A stretch of 64,000 bases of DNA from Letharia columbiana (GCF_014066305.1 NW_023501086.1:337001-401000); one strand, 5' to 3'; numbered from the stretch's first letter, positions 21,438 through 35,894 are shown. The notes: generated by a model from the letters alone, not told the origin. A program made the numbers and translations.

Positions 21438-21493
21438 TAAGCGATCTTTAGTAAGCGATCTTTAATAAGCGATCTTTAGTAAGCGATATTTAA
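21438..21493 (+). repeat. 14-bp tandem repeat, four copies
   Basis: Units of TAAGCGATCTTTA(G/A) at 21438, 21452, 21466 and 21480, the last degenerate. A related segment recurs at about 22115-22140, inside a 75-bp direct repeat (21373-21445 and 22064-22137) that shares ATTAGAGCTAT and AGTAAATTTAATAAG. Confidence 0.7.
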
Positions 21494-21660
21494 ATATCTT
21501 GCTTTTTAATAATTAAAAGATTAAATTTCGAAATTTTTAAAGCGTTTAAAAGCGTAATCTACGCTTTATAGTTTAAAAAAATAATCTTAAAATTTTAATA
21601 GAAAATAGTAAAGTTATTAAAGAATTAAAAGTAGAATAAGATATTTTAATAGTTATAAAC

Positions 21661-21800
21661 GCTAATTTATTTATTCGCGATAACTTAGTCGATCTAATTA
21701 AAGAGCGTAGTAATTTTAAATTTATAATTAATTATATATATAAATTTAAGATTTTCTAGCTTAGCTCTATCTTATTCTTTTATATATATTAATATATTTA
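21661..21800 (+). repeat. 3' fragment of the 1-kb repeat family (copy C)
   Basis: Shares TAACTTAGTCGATCTAATTA and the following AT-rich text, ending in TTCTTTTATATATATTAATA, with the 3' ends of the copies at 34301-35278 and 37094-38069. Confidence 0.6.
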
Positions 21801-22139
21801 TATGTCTATTCTTAATTTATAATTTTTATATTCTTTACGAATTAAATATAATTAAGTAAAGAGATAAGTTAAAAAACGAGTTACACTATATAATAAGACG
21901 AAGTAAAGCGAAGTTTTAAATATCTAATATTACTTCGCTTCGAGTTAAGATTTTAATAAAATAAGATAAAATTTAAATAGAGTTTTTTTATTAAGATAAT
22001 AGAAAATCTTATTATTCTCGCTAAGCGTTTAATTAAATTAAAGTTTATATATCATTAATATATAAGTAAAGATTTATAAATTAATTTTTTTTAATTAGAG
22101 CTATTAAGTAAATTTAATAAGTAATCTTTAATAAGCGAA

Positions 22140-24540
22140 CTTTAATAATATTAAATTTAATACTATTATAAGTCTTAATACTACTTATATTAAAACTTCG
22201 AAATTATATATATTATATTAAAGATTTCTTTTAAAGTTTAATTTTAGTAATATATTTTATATATTTAATATTAGAAACTTAATAATATATATAATAACTT
22301 TATATTATAGTATAAAGAGAATATTATCTATATAGAATTATTATAAATATAAATTTTATAGTAAAGTAGAAAGATTAAAAGATCTTAATATACTAAGCTT
22401 AATTAGATTATAATATAAATAAGATTATTAAAATCGTAATATTATCTCTCTCTTTAATTTAAAGCTTTAGCGACGACTATAATATAGTAGATATTAATCT
22501 TATAAGAAGTATATCTAGATATATATAGAGTAATATTCTTAAATATATTAACTTAGTATTTTATTACGAGATTAAGATCTTTTTATAAATTAATATAATT
22601 ATTATAAATTAATAGCGCTAATAGAGAAAACTATTCTAAAGATCTTTTAAATAATAAATAAAGATTAACGATCTCGAGATAATAATAATAAAAGTCTATT
22701 ATTAGATTTAGATATTCTATTATATTCGTAAATAGTTATTAAAATAAATTTTTCTTAATCTTAAAGCCTCTATATCTAATTTTATATATTAGATATTTTC
22801 TCTTATTATTTAAAAAATTCTTCTTTTATTTATTTAATTTAAATTAAATTATTTTTTTAATATTATAAATTTTATCTTTTTTATTAATATTAATAGATAG
22901 CGATAGAGATTTACTCTATTTTAATAATAAGTTATTATTATTAAAATATAATAGCTATAAATAAAAGATAAAGTAAATATTATTTATAAAAATTAAAAAT
23001 TCTAACTTATAAGCGAAATTATTTAAAGCTTTAATAATTTTAAATAATTTGAAATTTTTATAATTTAATAATTTATTAGAGTATATAATTTTAATATTTC
23101 TTTTATTAAATATAATTATATCTTTAACTTTAAATTTTACTATTAAAAGTCGATAATAATTAATTTACTTCTTCTATAAAGCTTATAATTATTTAAATTA
23201 ACTCTTTAAATAATTTTTATAATATTTATCTTCTCGATAAATCTATTAGCTAATTTAATATCTCTCTTTACTCTTTAATTAATAAATTAATTTTAAAGAA
23301 TAAAAGATTTTATTTTTAAATAAGAAATATATTCTTTAATAAGAAGAAATAATAATATATTTAATAAGGCGTTCTTATTTAAGTTAGCTTCGAACTTTAT
23401 TATTAATAATAAATTTATTTAATTATCTTAATTATAATTAATATAAACTTTAAGATATTACTTTAAAATAGCGTTAGCGTTCTCTATCTATTTATTAATT
23501 TTAAAGTAAAATATAATAAAGAGTTTAAATTTAAATTTAATTCTTTTATATAATCTTCTTTAGAAATATATTATAAATTAGATATCTTAATTAGAGATAA
23601 TAATAAATAGATATTATTTTTTTCGCTATATAAATTCGATAAAAGTCTAAACTACTATCTCTATTTCTAGAGAGTTTAAAAGAAAGAATTTCTTCTTCTT
23701 ATTAAGTTTATTTATAATTATTATAATATATTAATAAAGATATTTATATCTAAGATAAATAGATAATAATATAATAAAGTTAATAAAAATATCTTATTAA
23801 TATTATTTAAGAATAAAAAGAGATTTAAGTAAATCTTATTTATCTTTTCTATAAGTTTTAAATCTTTTATAGATATAATAAGTTTAGATTAATAAATTAA
23901 ATTTATAATCTATTTTTTTTTAATTAGAATTATTATTAAGAAATAGTTTTTAATATTATATTATATTAATATTATCTCGTAAGATAGTAAGTTATATTCT
24001 CGAATACTAAGTTTAATATAATATAAATTCTATATAAATATCGACTTTCGACGCTACTTCTCGATTTTTATACTAAGAACTAGCTAAGCGAGCGAAGAAG
24101 ATCTTATTATATAGCTATATAGATATATAATAAATAAAGCGATTTATTTATAAATTTAGATATTACTATAGTAATCTATTTTAATTCTCTATATAAATTA
24201 TCTAAATTAGAGATAATTTATTTAGCTCGAGAAAAAATACTTAATATTATAACTTTTAGTCTATATTTAGTCTATAATTAATCGCTTCTAATAGCGAACG
24301 CTTTTTATAGGTCGCTTTCTAATCTTTAGTTTCCTTAATATCGTCCGAGAACTTCTTAATCTTATACTCGTCGACGCGTATAGTATAGAAAGACGTTTAT
24401 ATAGAATTATATAGATATTATAGTTAATAGTAGTAGAAGAATAATAAAATACTACTTTTTTATCTATATAGCTCTATAGAACTTAGTACTCGAGAGTATA
24501 ACTTACTACCTCACGAGATGATAATATAAAGTTATTATAT
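22140..24540. other. RIP-mutated sequence, no assignable element
   Basis: Heavily AT-rich with no open frame. I could not recognise an element type or boundaries here. Confidence 0.5.
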
Positions 24541-24544
24541 TAAT

Positions 24545-26155
24545 TAATATAGTCTATAAATATATATATATAAAGAGAGACGCGTTAAGACTTAATTAGA
24601 AATATATATTAAAATAATTATTTATAAAAAATAGAGAAAGACTATATTCTTATAATAAGAAGTATTAAAATATTAAAAAGAAATAAAGATAACGTATTAA
24701 TTAGTAGTATAAATTCTATAATATCTTCTATTATAGTAAAATCTTTCGAATAATAAAATAGCTATAGATATCGAACGATTTCAATTTATTTAAATATATA
24801 TCGTTCGATATTTCTTTTATAGAGATTTAATTAACTATAATTATCGTAGTAGATTTCTCTCTTATAATATTTGTTATAGTAATATATTATATTAATATAA
24901 TAGAAATAATAAACTAAGTTATAGTAGTATTCTTCGCTTATTAAATAATAATTTAATATAAAGTTATAGAGAGTATAAGTAAAGGCCTATAAATTAAATT
25001 TATAAAGTTAAATTTTTCTAAGTTAAATTAAATTTTAGCTTTAGTTCTAAGTTAAATTAAACTCTAATCGCTTACTATACGTTTTTAATCTATATATAAA
25101 TATATATATACGAAGAGAGACGCGCTAAAGTTTAATTAGAAAGGTATATCGAGTATAAAGAATTAATTTATAATAATTATCTATAAAAAATAGAGAAAGA
25201 CTATATTCTTATAATAAGAAGTATTAAAATATCGAAAAGAAATAAAGATAATATATTAATTAGTAGTATAAATTTCATATTATCTTCTATAGTAATAAAA
25301 TCTTTCGAATAATAAAATAGCTATTAGAGTAAGATATCGAATAGTTTTAATTCATTTAAATATATATTATTTAAACTTTCTTCTATAGTAGTTTAATTAA
25401 CTATAATCGTCGTAGTAGATTCTTCTCTTATATACTTATAATAGTAATATACTATAATATAATAATATCTAGATATATAAAGATAGTAAATTAAATTATA
25501 ATATTATTCTTCGTCTATTAAGTAATAATTAGATATAAAATTATAGAGAGTATATAACGTAAAATCTTAAAGAGTTAAGTCGTATTCTTAATAATAATAA
25601 TCTTATTATCGCTTAATTTCTTCGTAGTATTCTTCGTAATTATCTATTATAATAGTTTCTTCTCTTATATTAACTAAGTAGACTAATATAAGATCGTAGA
25701 GAGTAAAGCTATTATATTATTACTACTATTAACTATCTTCGTAATATTCTTTATATTAGATTATTTCTTCTCTTATTTAATTAAGTACTTTAACTAAGTA
25801 ATTAATTAAGTAAATAATAAAGTAAATTAATAAGCTAGCTAAGTAACTATTTACTTCGCTTATAAAATCTCTTATCTCGTTTATATTAATATAGTAAAAA
25901 CGATAGATTAAGTTATAGTAATATTCTTTACTTACTAAGTAATAATTTAATATAAAATCGTAAAGAGTATATAACGTAAAATACTAAAGAGTTAAGTCGT
26001 ATTCTTAACGATAGTAATCTTATTATTACTTAATAAGTAAAGATCTATAAATTAAATTTATAGAGTTAAATTTTTCTAAGTTAAATCGAATTTTAGCTCT
26101 AGTTCTAAGTATAAATCGAACTCTTATTACTTACTATACGTTTTTAATCTACTTT
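24545..26155 (+). repeat. Tandem copies of a ~535-bp unit
   Basis: Two successive copies begin near 24545 and 25090 with near-identical text. Shared markers are AGAGAGACGCG, ATAGAGAAAGACTATATTCT, AATCTTTCGAATAATAAAAT and ATTCTTCG-type runs. A third, partial copy at about 25880-26155 shares TTTTCTAAGTTAAATCGA and TACTATACGTTTTTAATCTA. Sub-segments such as GAGAGTATATAACGTAAAAT recur at about 35510, 35740 and 38270, so the unit is dispersed as well as tandem. Confidence 0.65.
24768..24811. repeat. Short inverted repeat within the 535-bp unit
   Basis: Arms ATATCGAACGAT (24768-24779) and ATCGTTCGATAT (24800-24811) are perfect 12-bp complements around a 20-base loop. Related half-sites occur near 25345 and 32015. 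Confidence 0.6.
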
Positions 26156-26599
26156 CATTACTACGAAATTAATAAAGAAGATAAAAACTCTAATTCTAAG
26201 TTAAATCGAACTCTACTTACTTTCTATACGACATTTAATTTATTTAGTCTACTTCTATTACTATAAATCGCTAATTAATTATATTTTTATTTAAGAAAGA
26301 AGTATCTACTTAATAATCTTATTTTTAATATATCTCGCTAATCGAGTAAGTTATCTTCTTAATAGATCGTCTAGAACTATAATTAATAGATCGATCTTAC
26401 TAGTAATTCGACTTAGAGTTATATATAGTTAATTATAAATAAATATCTCGAAGTATAGATATAGATTAATCTATTATAATAACTAGCTCTAGATCTTATT
26501 AATCGTTATACTAAAGATTAATTAAATTAAGAATTAAATATATTAAAAGAAAGTATATAGATCGTTTAAATTAGACGGAGTTAAAGGGATACGTAATAT

Positions 26600-28150
26600 A
26601 TAATATTATTTATTATTATATTCGCTCTTAAGAATATAATAATCGAGTATCTTAGACTTAATATACTTAACTTATAAATATATCTTATTATATAAACTTA
26701 TACGCTACTTTAAATTTCTTAGTAGTATTACTATATAATTCTATTTTAACTTTAAATAATAGAATAAAAGCGAGGCTAATTCGAAGGTATTTATTATTTT
26801 AATAAATAGAAGAAAGCTATCTTTCTCATTAACGACTTAATCTCTACTATTATAAACGATCTTAGTTTTAAAGAACTTATTAAAAACTTAACTATTAAAT
26901 TAGACGATATTCTTATTAAAGATATAAAGAATCGCTCTAGATATATAGAAATTAGCTATTTAATATAAATTAAGATTATTATAAATAGTATTAATTAGCT
27001 AAATAATAAAGTCGTCTAATAATTACTCGATAAACTAATCGATAACTTCTTATTCTTCGAAGCTTATTAAGATATTATTATCTATATCTAATAGTCTTTA
27101 AACGAATTTCTCTATATTAATTCGATCTTAATTAATAAAATTAGAGTTTTAAAGTCTTATATTTTCTATTAGTCTAAGAATTTAAATATAGTTTTAAAGA
27201 TAAAACGCTCTTAATATAGCTCGAGCGATATAATCTAACTTAATATTCTTAATAATTAAAAGAATTTTAATAATAAAAGTTATCGTAAAAGTATATAACT
27301 ATACTATTAAAAGAAGTAGAATTCTTTTAAATATCTTAAAATATACGATCGACGGCCTCGATATTATAGCGATTTTATATAGAGATCTCGTCTTAGAAAA
27401 TAAGCTTAGTTATCTTTAATAACTAAGCTAAATTAGATTCTATTAATATATTATAATTAAACTAAATAATAATATTAAGAAAGATCTTAAAGCGAGAATA
27501 AGTAGTAATATTATCTTAAAGAAGAATAAAGGCGATATTAGATAAAGTTATAGTAATAACTATTTTAAAGTTATTTTATACTCTTCGTAATATAATATTC
27601 TAAAGTATAATCTTATTAATATCTTTATAGATATTAAAAAAGAAGAGTTAGCTATTAAAATAAGAGATTATATTTTAAATAGCGTTAGCTATAATAATTT
27701 AATTATTATTAAAACTTATTTATATTTAATTCTAGATATTAGTTTAATAGCTATATACTTTACGTAGAAGTTAATTTCGATTATTAATATAATACTATTT
27801 ATAATCTTACTAAATCGCGAGTAAATTAAAGTCGATAATAAGACTAATATTCTTTATAGAGCTAGTATTATTTTTCTTTAATTGAATTTAAATTAAATAA
27901 AGATAGAAGTCTTCGATAATAATTTACTTATATTATATATTATTTAATAGAGAAAGAATATAATACTAAGTTTAAAGAATATAAATAAAATTATTAGATA
28001 ATTTAAATAAAGAATAATAAGTATTAATTAAGAAATATATATAGAGTATAAGAGAAGAATTAAATTATTTACGAGTAAAAAAAGAAAAAATATATCTAAC
28101 GCGAAAAGTTTTAGTAACTAAAAAAAGAATACTATATTAAAAAATATCGC
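26600..28150 (+). mobile_element. Possible Copia-type retrotransposon gag/protease remnant
   Basis: Tentative. A plus-strand frame, read through stops, gives charged gag-like text at about 26780-27350. Near 27721 it gives LILDISLIAIYFT, resembling a decayed aspartic-protease site of the Copia D-S/T-G type, where RIP would turn Gly and His codons into Ser and Tyr. No reverse transcriptase motif was found downstream, and no flanking LTRs were identified. Confidence 0.25.
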
Positions 28151-31100
28151 GATATTTTAAAATTATTATTAGCGCGATAATCTTCTTATTCTTTAACTTA
28201 AAGTACTTTAACTTATTAAAGAAATTATTAAAAAAAATATATCTAATATAAAAAGTTTTAGTATATAAAAAAAGAAATACTATATTAAAAAAAGTCGTAA
28301 TATTTTAATATTACTATTAGCGCGATAAGCTAATTATACTACGCTTAAAGTATTTCTATTTAATAAAGAAGAAATTATCTATATATCTTAATTTATAATT
28401 ATTCTATAAATTTAAAGAGTTATCGAGCTTATATTATAATAGAATTATTATAAAGAAACTCTATTAGATATATTCTCTCTACTAGATCGCTACTTTATTT
28501 AATATTTAATTTTATTTAATATTATTATAAAGTAAGTCTCTTACTACGTAGATATTATAATAAAAAAAAGAATATTATTATCTATTATACGTAAGTCTTT
28601 AAAGAATATAAGATTTAATATATTTAGAAGAAGGTATCGTAGATAGAAGAGCTCTCTAACATTCGAATTAATATAGTATATTCTTTTAATAATATCTCTA
28701 CGCCTCTAACGTGAACTTTATTTAAATATATCTCGCTTATTCTTTTTCTAGATATATTATACTAATAAATTAATATAGAAAAGATCTTTTACTCGTCTTC
28801 GCTTTTAACGCCTTTAATTTAATTAAAAGAAAGCTATTAGCTTAATCTAGCGTTTATATTCTATATTAATTATATAGAATAAATTATCTTTATTATTAAA
28901 TATTACGCTATATTAATTCGAGAGATAAATAAATAACTATTTAATAGAAGAATTATAATTATATAATTTAAAGCTAAAAATCCTTTAATAGACTTTCGTA
29001 GAGCTTACTTACTATACGTCTTAATACTTTTAAATCTTATTTACTTAATCTAGCTCTATATCGTTTTATCTATATTACTCTTACACTTTATTCGAAAACT
29101 AACTTAATCGCTATTCTTATAAATATATTTAAAAATATATTTATAAACTTTAATATTAACGTAGATCTCTATATTAATATAAGCGTTATACTTAATCGAT
29201 AAATAAAAACTATAAAATACTACTTAGTAATTCTACTTAGATTTATTATCTAATATCTTAATAAATCTATATCGATAATATATAAGATATTTAAAATCTA
29301 ATTTAAAGACGATATAATCGCTAAAGTTCTTCGAAAACTATTTATTATATATATTCTTATCTAAGTCTTAATAAGATAAGATAGTATTTATTCTACTAGT
29401 AGTATATTAACTATAATTTTTATAGAGTATATATCTAATAACGATTATATAGAGATTAAGAAATAATCTTTAATTAGAGATCTTAGTACTAATAGCGACG
29501 TCGACCTTAGCGATAATAAAGAATTAATCTTTAGAGTATAAAATAATAAAGATATAGATATACGATAGACCTCGTTTTTAAAATTTAATAATATAAGTAT
29601 AGGTCGAAACTCGATCTATTACTCGCAAAGTTAGTTAGAGTTAAAACTAATCGATATTTCAATTAATCGTACTTCGCTCTTATAGAGATAAAAAAATAAA
29701 TAAATAGTATTATAGAGCTAATCGATAGAAATTACGACGTATAATAGATTAAATTATATTAAAAGCACTTTTAAGAATTATAATTTATACTAATTATCTA
29801 ACTAATATATCGTCTAAGAAGCTACTTTACTAGATAAGATAAGAGAGAACTATTATACTATAATAAGAAGTAAGAAGAATAAGAGTATATCTAGTATCTT
29901 CTTCTTTAAAATATTATTTATAAGAGTCTTTAGCTTTAGTTTAAATACTCTAGTAATTAGATTAGATTAATTAATAATACGTTTATCGAGTAGAAGATTT
30001 TCGATAATCTTAATTTATTTTAAATTATAGATGAAAGTCGTAAAGAGATTTAATTAATTAAACTTAATAAATAGGGTAATAATATTCTAGTAGAGTTATT
30101 TTATAAATCGTAGATCTTTTTAATAGAAGAAAGAAAAGATAATATATTATTTATTAGCTTAATCGTTTATAATAGCTTTATTAATATAAATATCGATAAC
30201 TACTTAATAAATAATAAATATTAGTCTAAATAATCTTCTAATTTATCTTTAACTAGTAAAGTTTATTACTTTTAATAATTATATAAATATTATAGATAAA
30301 ATACTATAGTAGTCTATCGTAGTAAAGAAGATAATTAAACTTACTAAAATAACTCTATATTATATATCTATAGTAAGTTAGCGATCGATAGAATAGAAGA
30401 AATAAACGAGATAGATCTATAATATAAGATAAGCGTTACTTATTTAAAATTATCTTATTCGATAGTTTCTTTAACTTATAAAATAGCTTCGTTATTTCTA
30501 CTTCGCTAGATAAGAAGACTTCTATTTAATATAATATCTATATTAAATATATTATTATATTATAACTATTCGTTAAATAAGAAGATAAGAGAATAGCGTA
30601 GAGATATATAGATTAAATATTAATATAGAGTACTAAATCTCTTATTACTTTTAGTCTCTATTAATATATTTCTAATTTTAAATATATCTAGTAAGTTATT
30701 AATATTACTCTTCTAGACGATAGCGATTTTATCTAAAATAGAACGATTATAAATACGTAAATTATAATATCGTAGATTCTTATAAAATAGCTTATTATCT
30801 CGTATATTCGAATTAATCTTTAGTCTTTTAGATATCGATTTAAAGACGTTAATATAGAAATTAATACTTTTAAAATTTATAGCTATTTTATAATAAAGTA
30901 TCTAATTAATATAATTATAGTAGCTATATCTAGTAAAGTTAATATAGAAAATATAATCGAAAGAAAGTTATATTATATTATAAATTAATCTTAAGTATTA
31001 TTTATAATATAGATTTAATTAAATATTAATTTTTCGCTCTTTAAAGACGCTAGAATAGATATATAAGTAGTAATCGCTTTCTAGATTTTATATATATACG

Positions 31101-31172
31101 AGACGATTAAATAATTAATAGTAATCTACTATAAGACTATAAAGATTATATTATTATATTAAACGCTATAGC
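28150..31172. other. RIP-mutated sequence, no assignable element
   Basis: No open frame. Decoding through stops gives Pro/Thr/Ser-rich text without known motifs in the frame I followed. Perhaps the remains of a retrotransposon continuing from the left. Confidence 0.4.
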
Positions 31173-34037
31173 TATTAGAACTAGCTATAGATACGATATT
31201 AATATAAATGAGATAGAACTAGAATAATAAGACTATCGAACTATATATATAAGAAGAAGATATAATATAATAGAGAATATCTTCGTTAAGGCTCGCTAGT
31301 TATAGAGCTAAGAGCTAAGTAGAGTACGCTTATAATAGTACTCTTCTCTCTTAAATAGTTATAGTCTCTATAGCTAATAGATAGAAGATATAGACTTATT
31401 ACTTATCTTATATCTTTAAATATTTATAATTCTTCGAAAGAATTATCGCTCGCTGAAATTCGTAAAAATAAAGACTTTTAATATATGCTATATTAGATTA
31501 AATTAATATCTTTCTTTAACGGCGACGGCGATAGTAATATTATATCTCGAAGATTCCGCTAGCATATCGTTAATAGCTCTTTATTAAAGTATTAAGGGCC
31601 CTCGATTTAACGAAGATTTATAAAGAATTAAATAAATAGTAATTAAAAACGTAGTCTAATGTCGAATAGGTATTTAATACTTATTTTTACAATCGTGCGA
31701 AGATCTATAGAATAATGAGATCTAATTAATTAGCTACTCTCGAGCCGAATCGAGCCGTAAGCGCTAAACTTTAATTCAATATCAAATTATATTACTATAA
31801 CCCTCTTCGTAATAAGTTACTTAATCGACATTAATCGAGACTATTAACGACGATAGTAAGGTTCATAGATAACGTACTATAGCTTCGAAAGTCGTTTAGA
31901 TATATAATAATATAGAGAGTCTAGTTAATAGATCTAATATAAGGTAATTATTTAATAATATAAGTCTAAGAAATTAATTTACGAATATAAAAAAATAAGA
32001 TCTTTCTAAAGACATCGAATGATTTTAATTCGTTTAAAAACACAATGTCCGAGAATTTGCCGGTGCTTATACTGATTTCGACTGCATTTATAGGGCTACT
32101 GCGTTCTTATAACTATATTATTTATAGATCTAATACGTTTATATAGTCTATCGTTTATAGGCCTAGTAAGTTCGACCTATTATCTATATTTCTCTAAATT
32201 AAGATAAGAAATAATAGCATATTTACTACGCGATTTACTTACATCTTCGAGTCTCGCCTTAATATATTATTTAGTAAATACCTTTACTTTCTTAGCTATT
32301 AGCCGTTCGATATATATCAAATTACGATATTCTAATATAATAAGATATTTCTTTAGATCTAATAATATTTACTTTCTTTTATATATAGTATATTCGTCTA
32401 GAAGACGAAGGTTTACTCTATTTCTTAAGTCGATTATAAGATCTAGCTAAATAATATTAATCTAATATTCTTTATCGTTATACTTCTATATATACGCGAT
32501 ATATTTTATAAACTCTATATAATACTCGGAAAATAACTAATTATTACGTCTTCTAAAGATTAAGTAGTTATAAATATTTCTTTATCGAATAATATTTAAT
32601 AAAGTCTTATAAAGATTACGTAGTTAATCTAGAAAGTCGTCGACTAAGAGATAAAGATTTTTTATAGTTATTCGACGTCTAGATATCGTATACTTAATAG
32701 TCTTTCCTTTAAGGCGTAATATAATATAGTTTATCTAAAAAGCGTAAGTAGAATAATAGTCTTTATTAAGGCTAATTTTATTTATAATTCTCATTTTCTA
32801 ATTCTTAAATTTGAATCTATTATCGTTAAATATAGATGAATTTAATAGTTTTAAACTAAGTAGCTATCTAACTAACTATAGCGAGATTAATTAATATCGA
32901 TATCGATATACTCTTAATACTTCGAAATCTCGTAATATAGATGAAGGTAGAAACGAGGGCGGAAAGATAGAGATACTAGTAGAGTTTTAGTCTTATATCT
33001 CGAGTTCTTAAGTCTAATTCTTCTCGTAATTAATATAAAATCGCTAATAAAGATTCTCGATAGATAGAGAGCGCTATACGCGTGGCATATAAAGTCGTAA
33101 CGAATTTAAAGGCGAATATCTCGTATATAAATCTTTATATATAAGATAGTATATAGAATAAGACTAGCTACGATATATAGGAGATTATAATCTAGAGAAA
33201 GAAAAAGCGTTCTCATAACGACGATATAATAGACGATATTTTAATATTAATATAGATGAGATTAAGTAAGAATTTAAGAAACTTATAATGTGTTAAATAT
33301 AGATAAGAATAGAGCGAAGAAGATAGGCGTAAAAATAGCGATTTTAACTAGGCTTTCCCGTCGAGAATTACTATAAATATCGATAGAATAGAGAGATCTC
33401 TAAAACTTCGGTACTGTAAAGGTATATGCGAGTCGAGAAAGATGATAAATCTCTATATTAAGTGTTGATATTTAGCTATAACGCCCGAAATACTCGATTC
33501 TTAATTAATAAAGTCGTTGTAAAGACTATAAATACTCTAAATAATATTCTTTCGAATAGTAGAAAGTTCGCCGAAGGTCTATTAACTAATAATAGATTTT
33601 TTTACGAGGAACGAAGCGGAGAAGAATTTCTTATATTCGATATAGGGAACTCGTTTTTTAATAGATTAAACTATCGTTAATAATATAGATTATCTAATAT
33701 AAGTTCTTTCGAATAATATAGATAATTTGTAATTTATATATGTAATGAGATTTCTATATAATAGAAATACCCAGCGTTTTCTTTATTAGACTCGATCGCT
33801 TACTTCGAGTAGAAAGTGAAAAATACCCGTTAATTCTCTTCGCTAAGAGATATACGAAGAAGTCTTATTATAATGTTAGAACTAGTATAGATACGATATT
33901 AGTATAGATAAGATAGAATTAGAATAATAAGACTATCGAACTATATATGTGGAAAGGAGATATAATATAATAGAGAATATCTTCGCTAAGACTCGCTAGC
34001 TATAGGGCTAAGAGCTAAGTAGAATACGCTCGTAATA
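31173..34037. mobile_element. LTR retrotransposon with short LTRs, non-autonomous or deleted
   Basis: Direct repeats at 31173-31337 (165 nt) and 33874-34037 (164 nt) are close copies starting T(A/G)TTAGAACTAG and ending TAATA, consistent with original TG..CA ends altered by RIP in all but the right start. The five bases before the left copy (31168-31172) and after the right copy (34038-34042) are both ATAGC, as expected of a target-site duplication. The 2.5-kb interior is too short for a full gag-pol and has no recognisable domain. It is somewhat less depleted in CpA/TpG than its surroundings (for example around 32040-32080), suggesting a later insertion or incomplete RIP. Confidence 0.65.
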
Positions 34038-34300
34038 ATAGCGACGAAATTCTTTATTATTATTAATAAGATTCGAGGTTTTTAGCGTTAAAGAGTAAAG
34101 GATTTAAATAATAATATACTCGCTAAGATTAATCGAATTATTTATACTCGTTTTAACGCTCTTATAATCTTATTCTATATTATCTATCTTATCTATTTTA
34201 AATATATCGACTTTAGTCTTTTCGCTATTATAGTATTACTCGACTATCTTATCTTTTTATAACTTTATATTATAGCGATTATAAATCTAATCTATAGAAT

Positions 34301-35278
34301 TTAAATTATATTATATAAGCTTTATAATATATAAATAACGCGCGATATAACTAGCGAGTCTTATTAGAGATTAAGTAGAATCTATATAAAGACTAGAAGA
34401 TAGACTAGAAGAATATAGATTATCGAAAGAGTTATTATTAAAGAAATCTAATAATAAATCTTATAATAGAGAGTCTTTAATAGCGTCTTTCTCTCATTTA
34501 AAAGCTTTTTCTTAATAATATTTAAGATTTAATACGCGTTAAGAGGCTTTAAAATAGAGTAATAAAGAATAGATAGAGAAGAAAGACGCGTTTTAAAAGA
34601 TAGTATCGCTAGATTAAAAGATATTACTATTAGCTTAAGAGAAGTATATAAAAGAGAACGTATTTATTTAAACTCTTTTAAAAGATCTTCTAGTATATTT
34701 ATAAGTAGTAGTAGATAGCTATTAAGCTCGCTTAGAATCTCGATTATTAATAATAACGAATTCGTTAAGAGATAATCTAGAGACGTTAATAAGATATTTA
34801 AAAAATAAATAGAAGAGATATATATCTTAGATACTTAGTAATATATAGACGAAGAATATCGAGAACGAATTTATTTATAATTAATAGATTAATAGAATTA
34901 TAGAAGAAATATAATTATATAAATAAATAAAAGAATTATTAATCGATCTCGAACGCGTTTAGTATAACTACGATATTTAAATATTAATTTAATTTATTAA
35001 TAGTAGATTAAACTTTATTATTTTTATAGCGTTAGAAAGCGTATATCGAGTTCTATAATTTACGAAATTATAAAGAAATAGCATTTATAGAGAGCTAATT
35101 ATTTTAGAATATAAAACTTCTATATATAAATTTTTAATAAGAGAGCTTAAAAGAATTAGTAAGCTAACTTAGTTAGTCTAGCTAAAAGACGTAATAATCT
35201 CGAATTAATAATTAACTATATATATAAATTTAAGATTTTTAAGCTTAACTCTATTTTATTCTTTTATATATATTAATT
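34301..35278 (+). repeat. 1-kb repeat family, copy A
   Basis: Aligns along its length with 37094-38069. Shared anchors include TTAAATTATATTATATAA at the start, AATAGCGTCTTTCTCT in the middle and the TTCTTTTATATATATTAAT end. Read through stops, a plus frame gives lysine/arginine- and serine-rich text, but no family is recognisable. Confidence 0.65.
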
Positions 35279-35894
35279 TCTTCGTAATATTCTTTATAGT
35301 ATTCTTTATAGTATTCTTCGTATTTATCTATTATAGTTCTTTCTCTTATAATATTTCTTCTATAGAGATTTAATTAACTATAATCGTCGTAGTAAATTTT
35401 TCTCTTATAACGTTATTATAGTAATATATTATATTAATATAATAGAAATAATAAACTAAGTTATAGTAGTATTCTTCGCTTACTAAGTAATAATTTAATA
35501 TAAAATTATAGAGAGTATATAACGTAGAATTTTAAAGAGCTAAGCTATATTTCTAATAATAGTAATCTTATTATCGCTTAATTTCTTTATAGTATTCTTT
35601 ATAGTATTCTTCGTAGTATTCTTCGTATTTATCTATTATAGTTTTTTCTCTTACTTTTTAATATAGTAGAAATAATAAACTAAGTTATAGTAATATTCTT
35701 CGCTTATTAAATAATAATTTAATATAAAATTATAGAGAGTATATAACGTGAAATCTTAAAGAGTTAAGTTATATTCTTAGTATTAAAAGCTTTATTATTA
35801 CTTAATTTTTTATAATATTCTTTATATTCGTCTATTATATTAACTTCTATTATATTAATTAAATAAATTAATATAAGATTATAAAGAGTAAATC
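35279..35894. repeat. Dispersed TATTCTTCG-rich segment
   Basis: Contains two copies (about 35455-35520 and 35675-35745) of a segment also found in the 535-bp unit at 24.9 and 25.9 kb, plus short runs of TAGTATTCTTTA/TAGTATTCTTCG. No gene. Confidence 0.55.

Noticed and set aside
33462..33680. The only ORF of 60 codons or more in the AT-rich block
   Set aside because: Opens with TTG, encodes no recognisable domain and lies in the interior of a dead LTR element.
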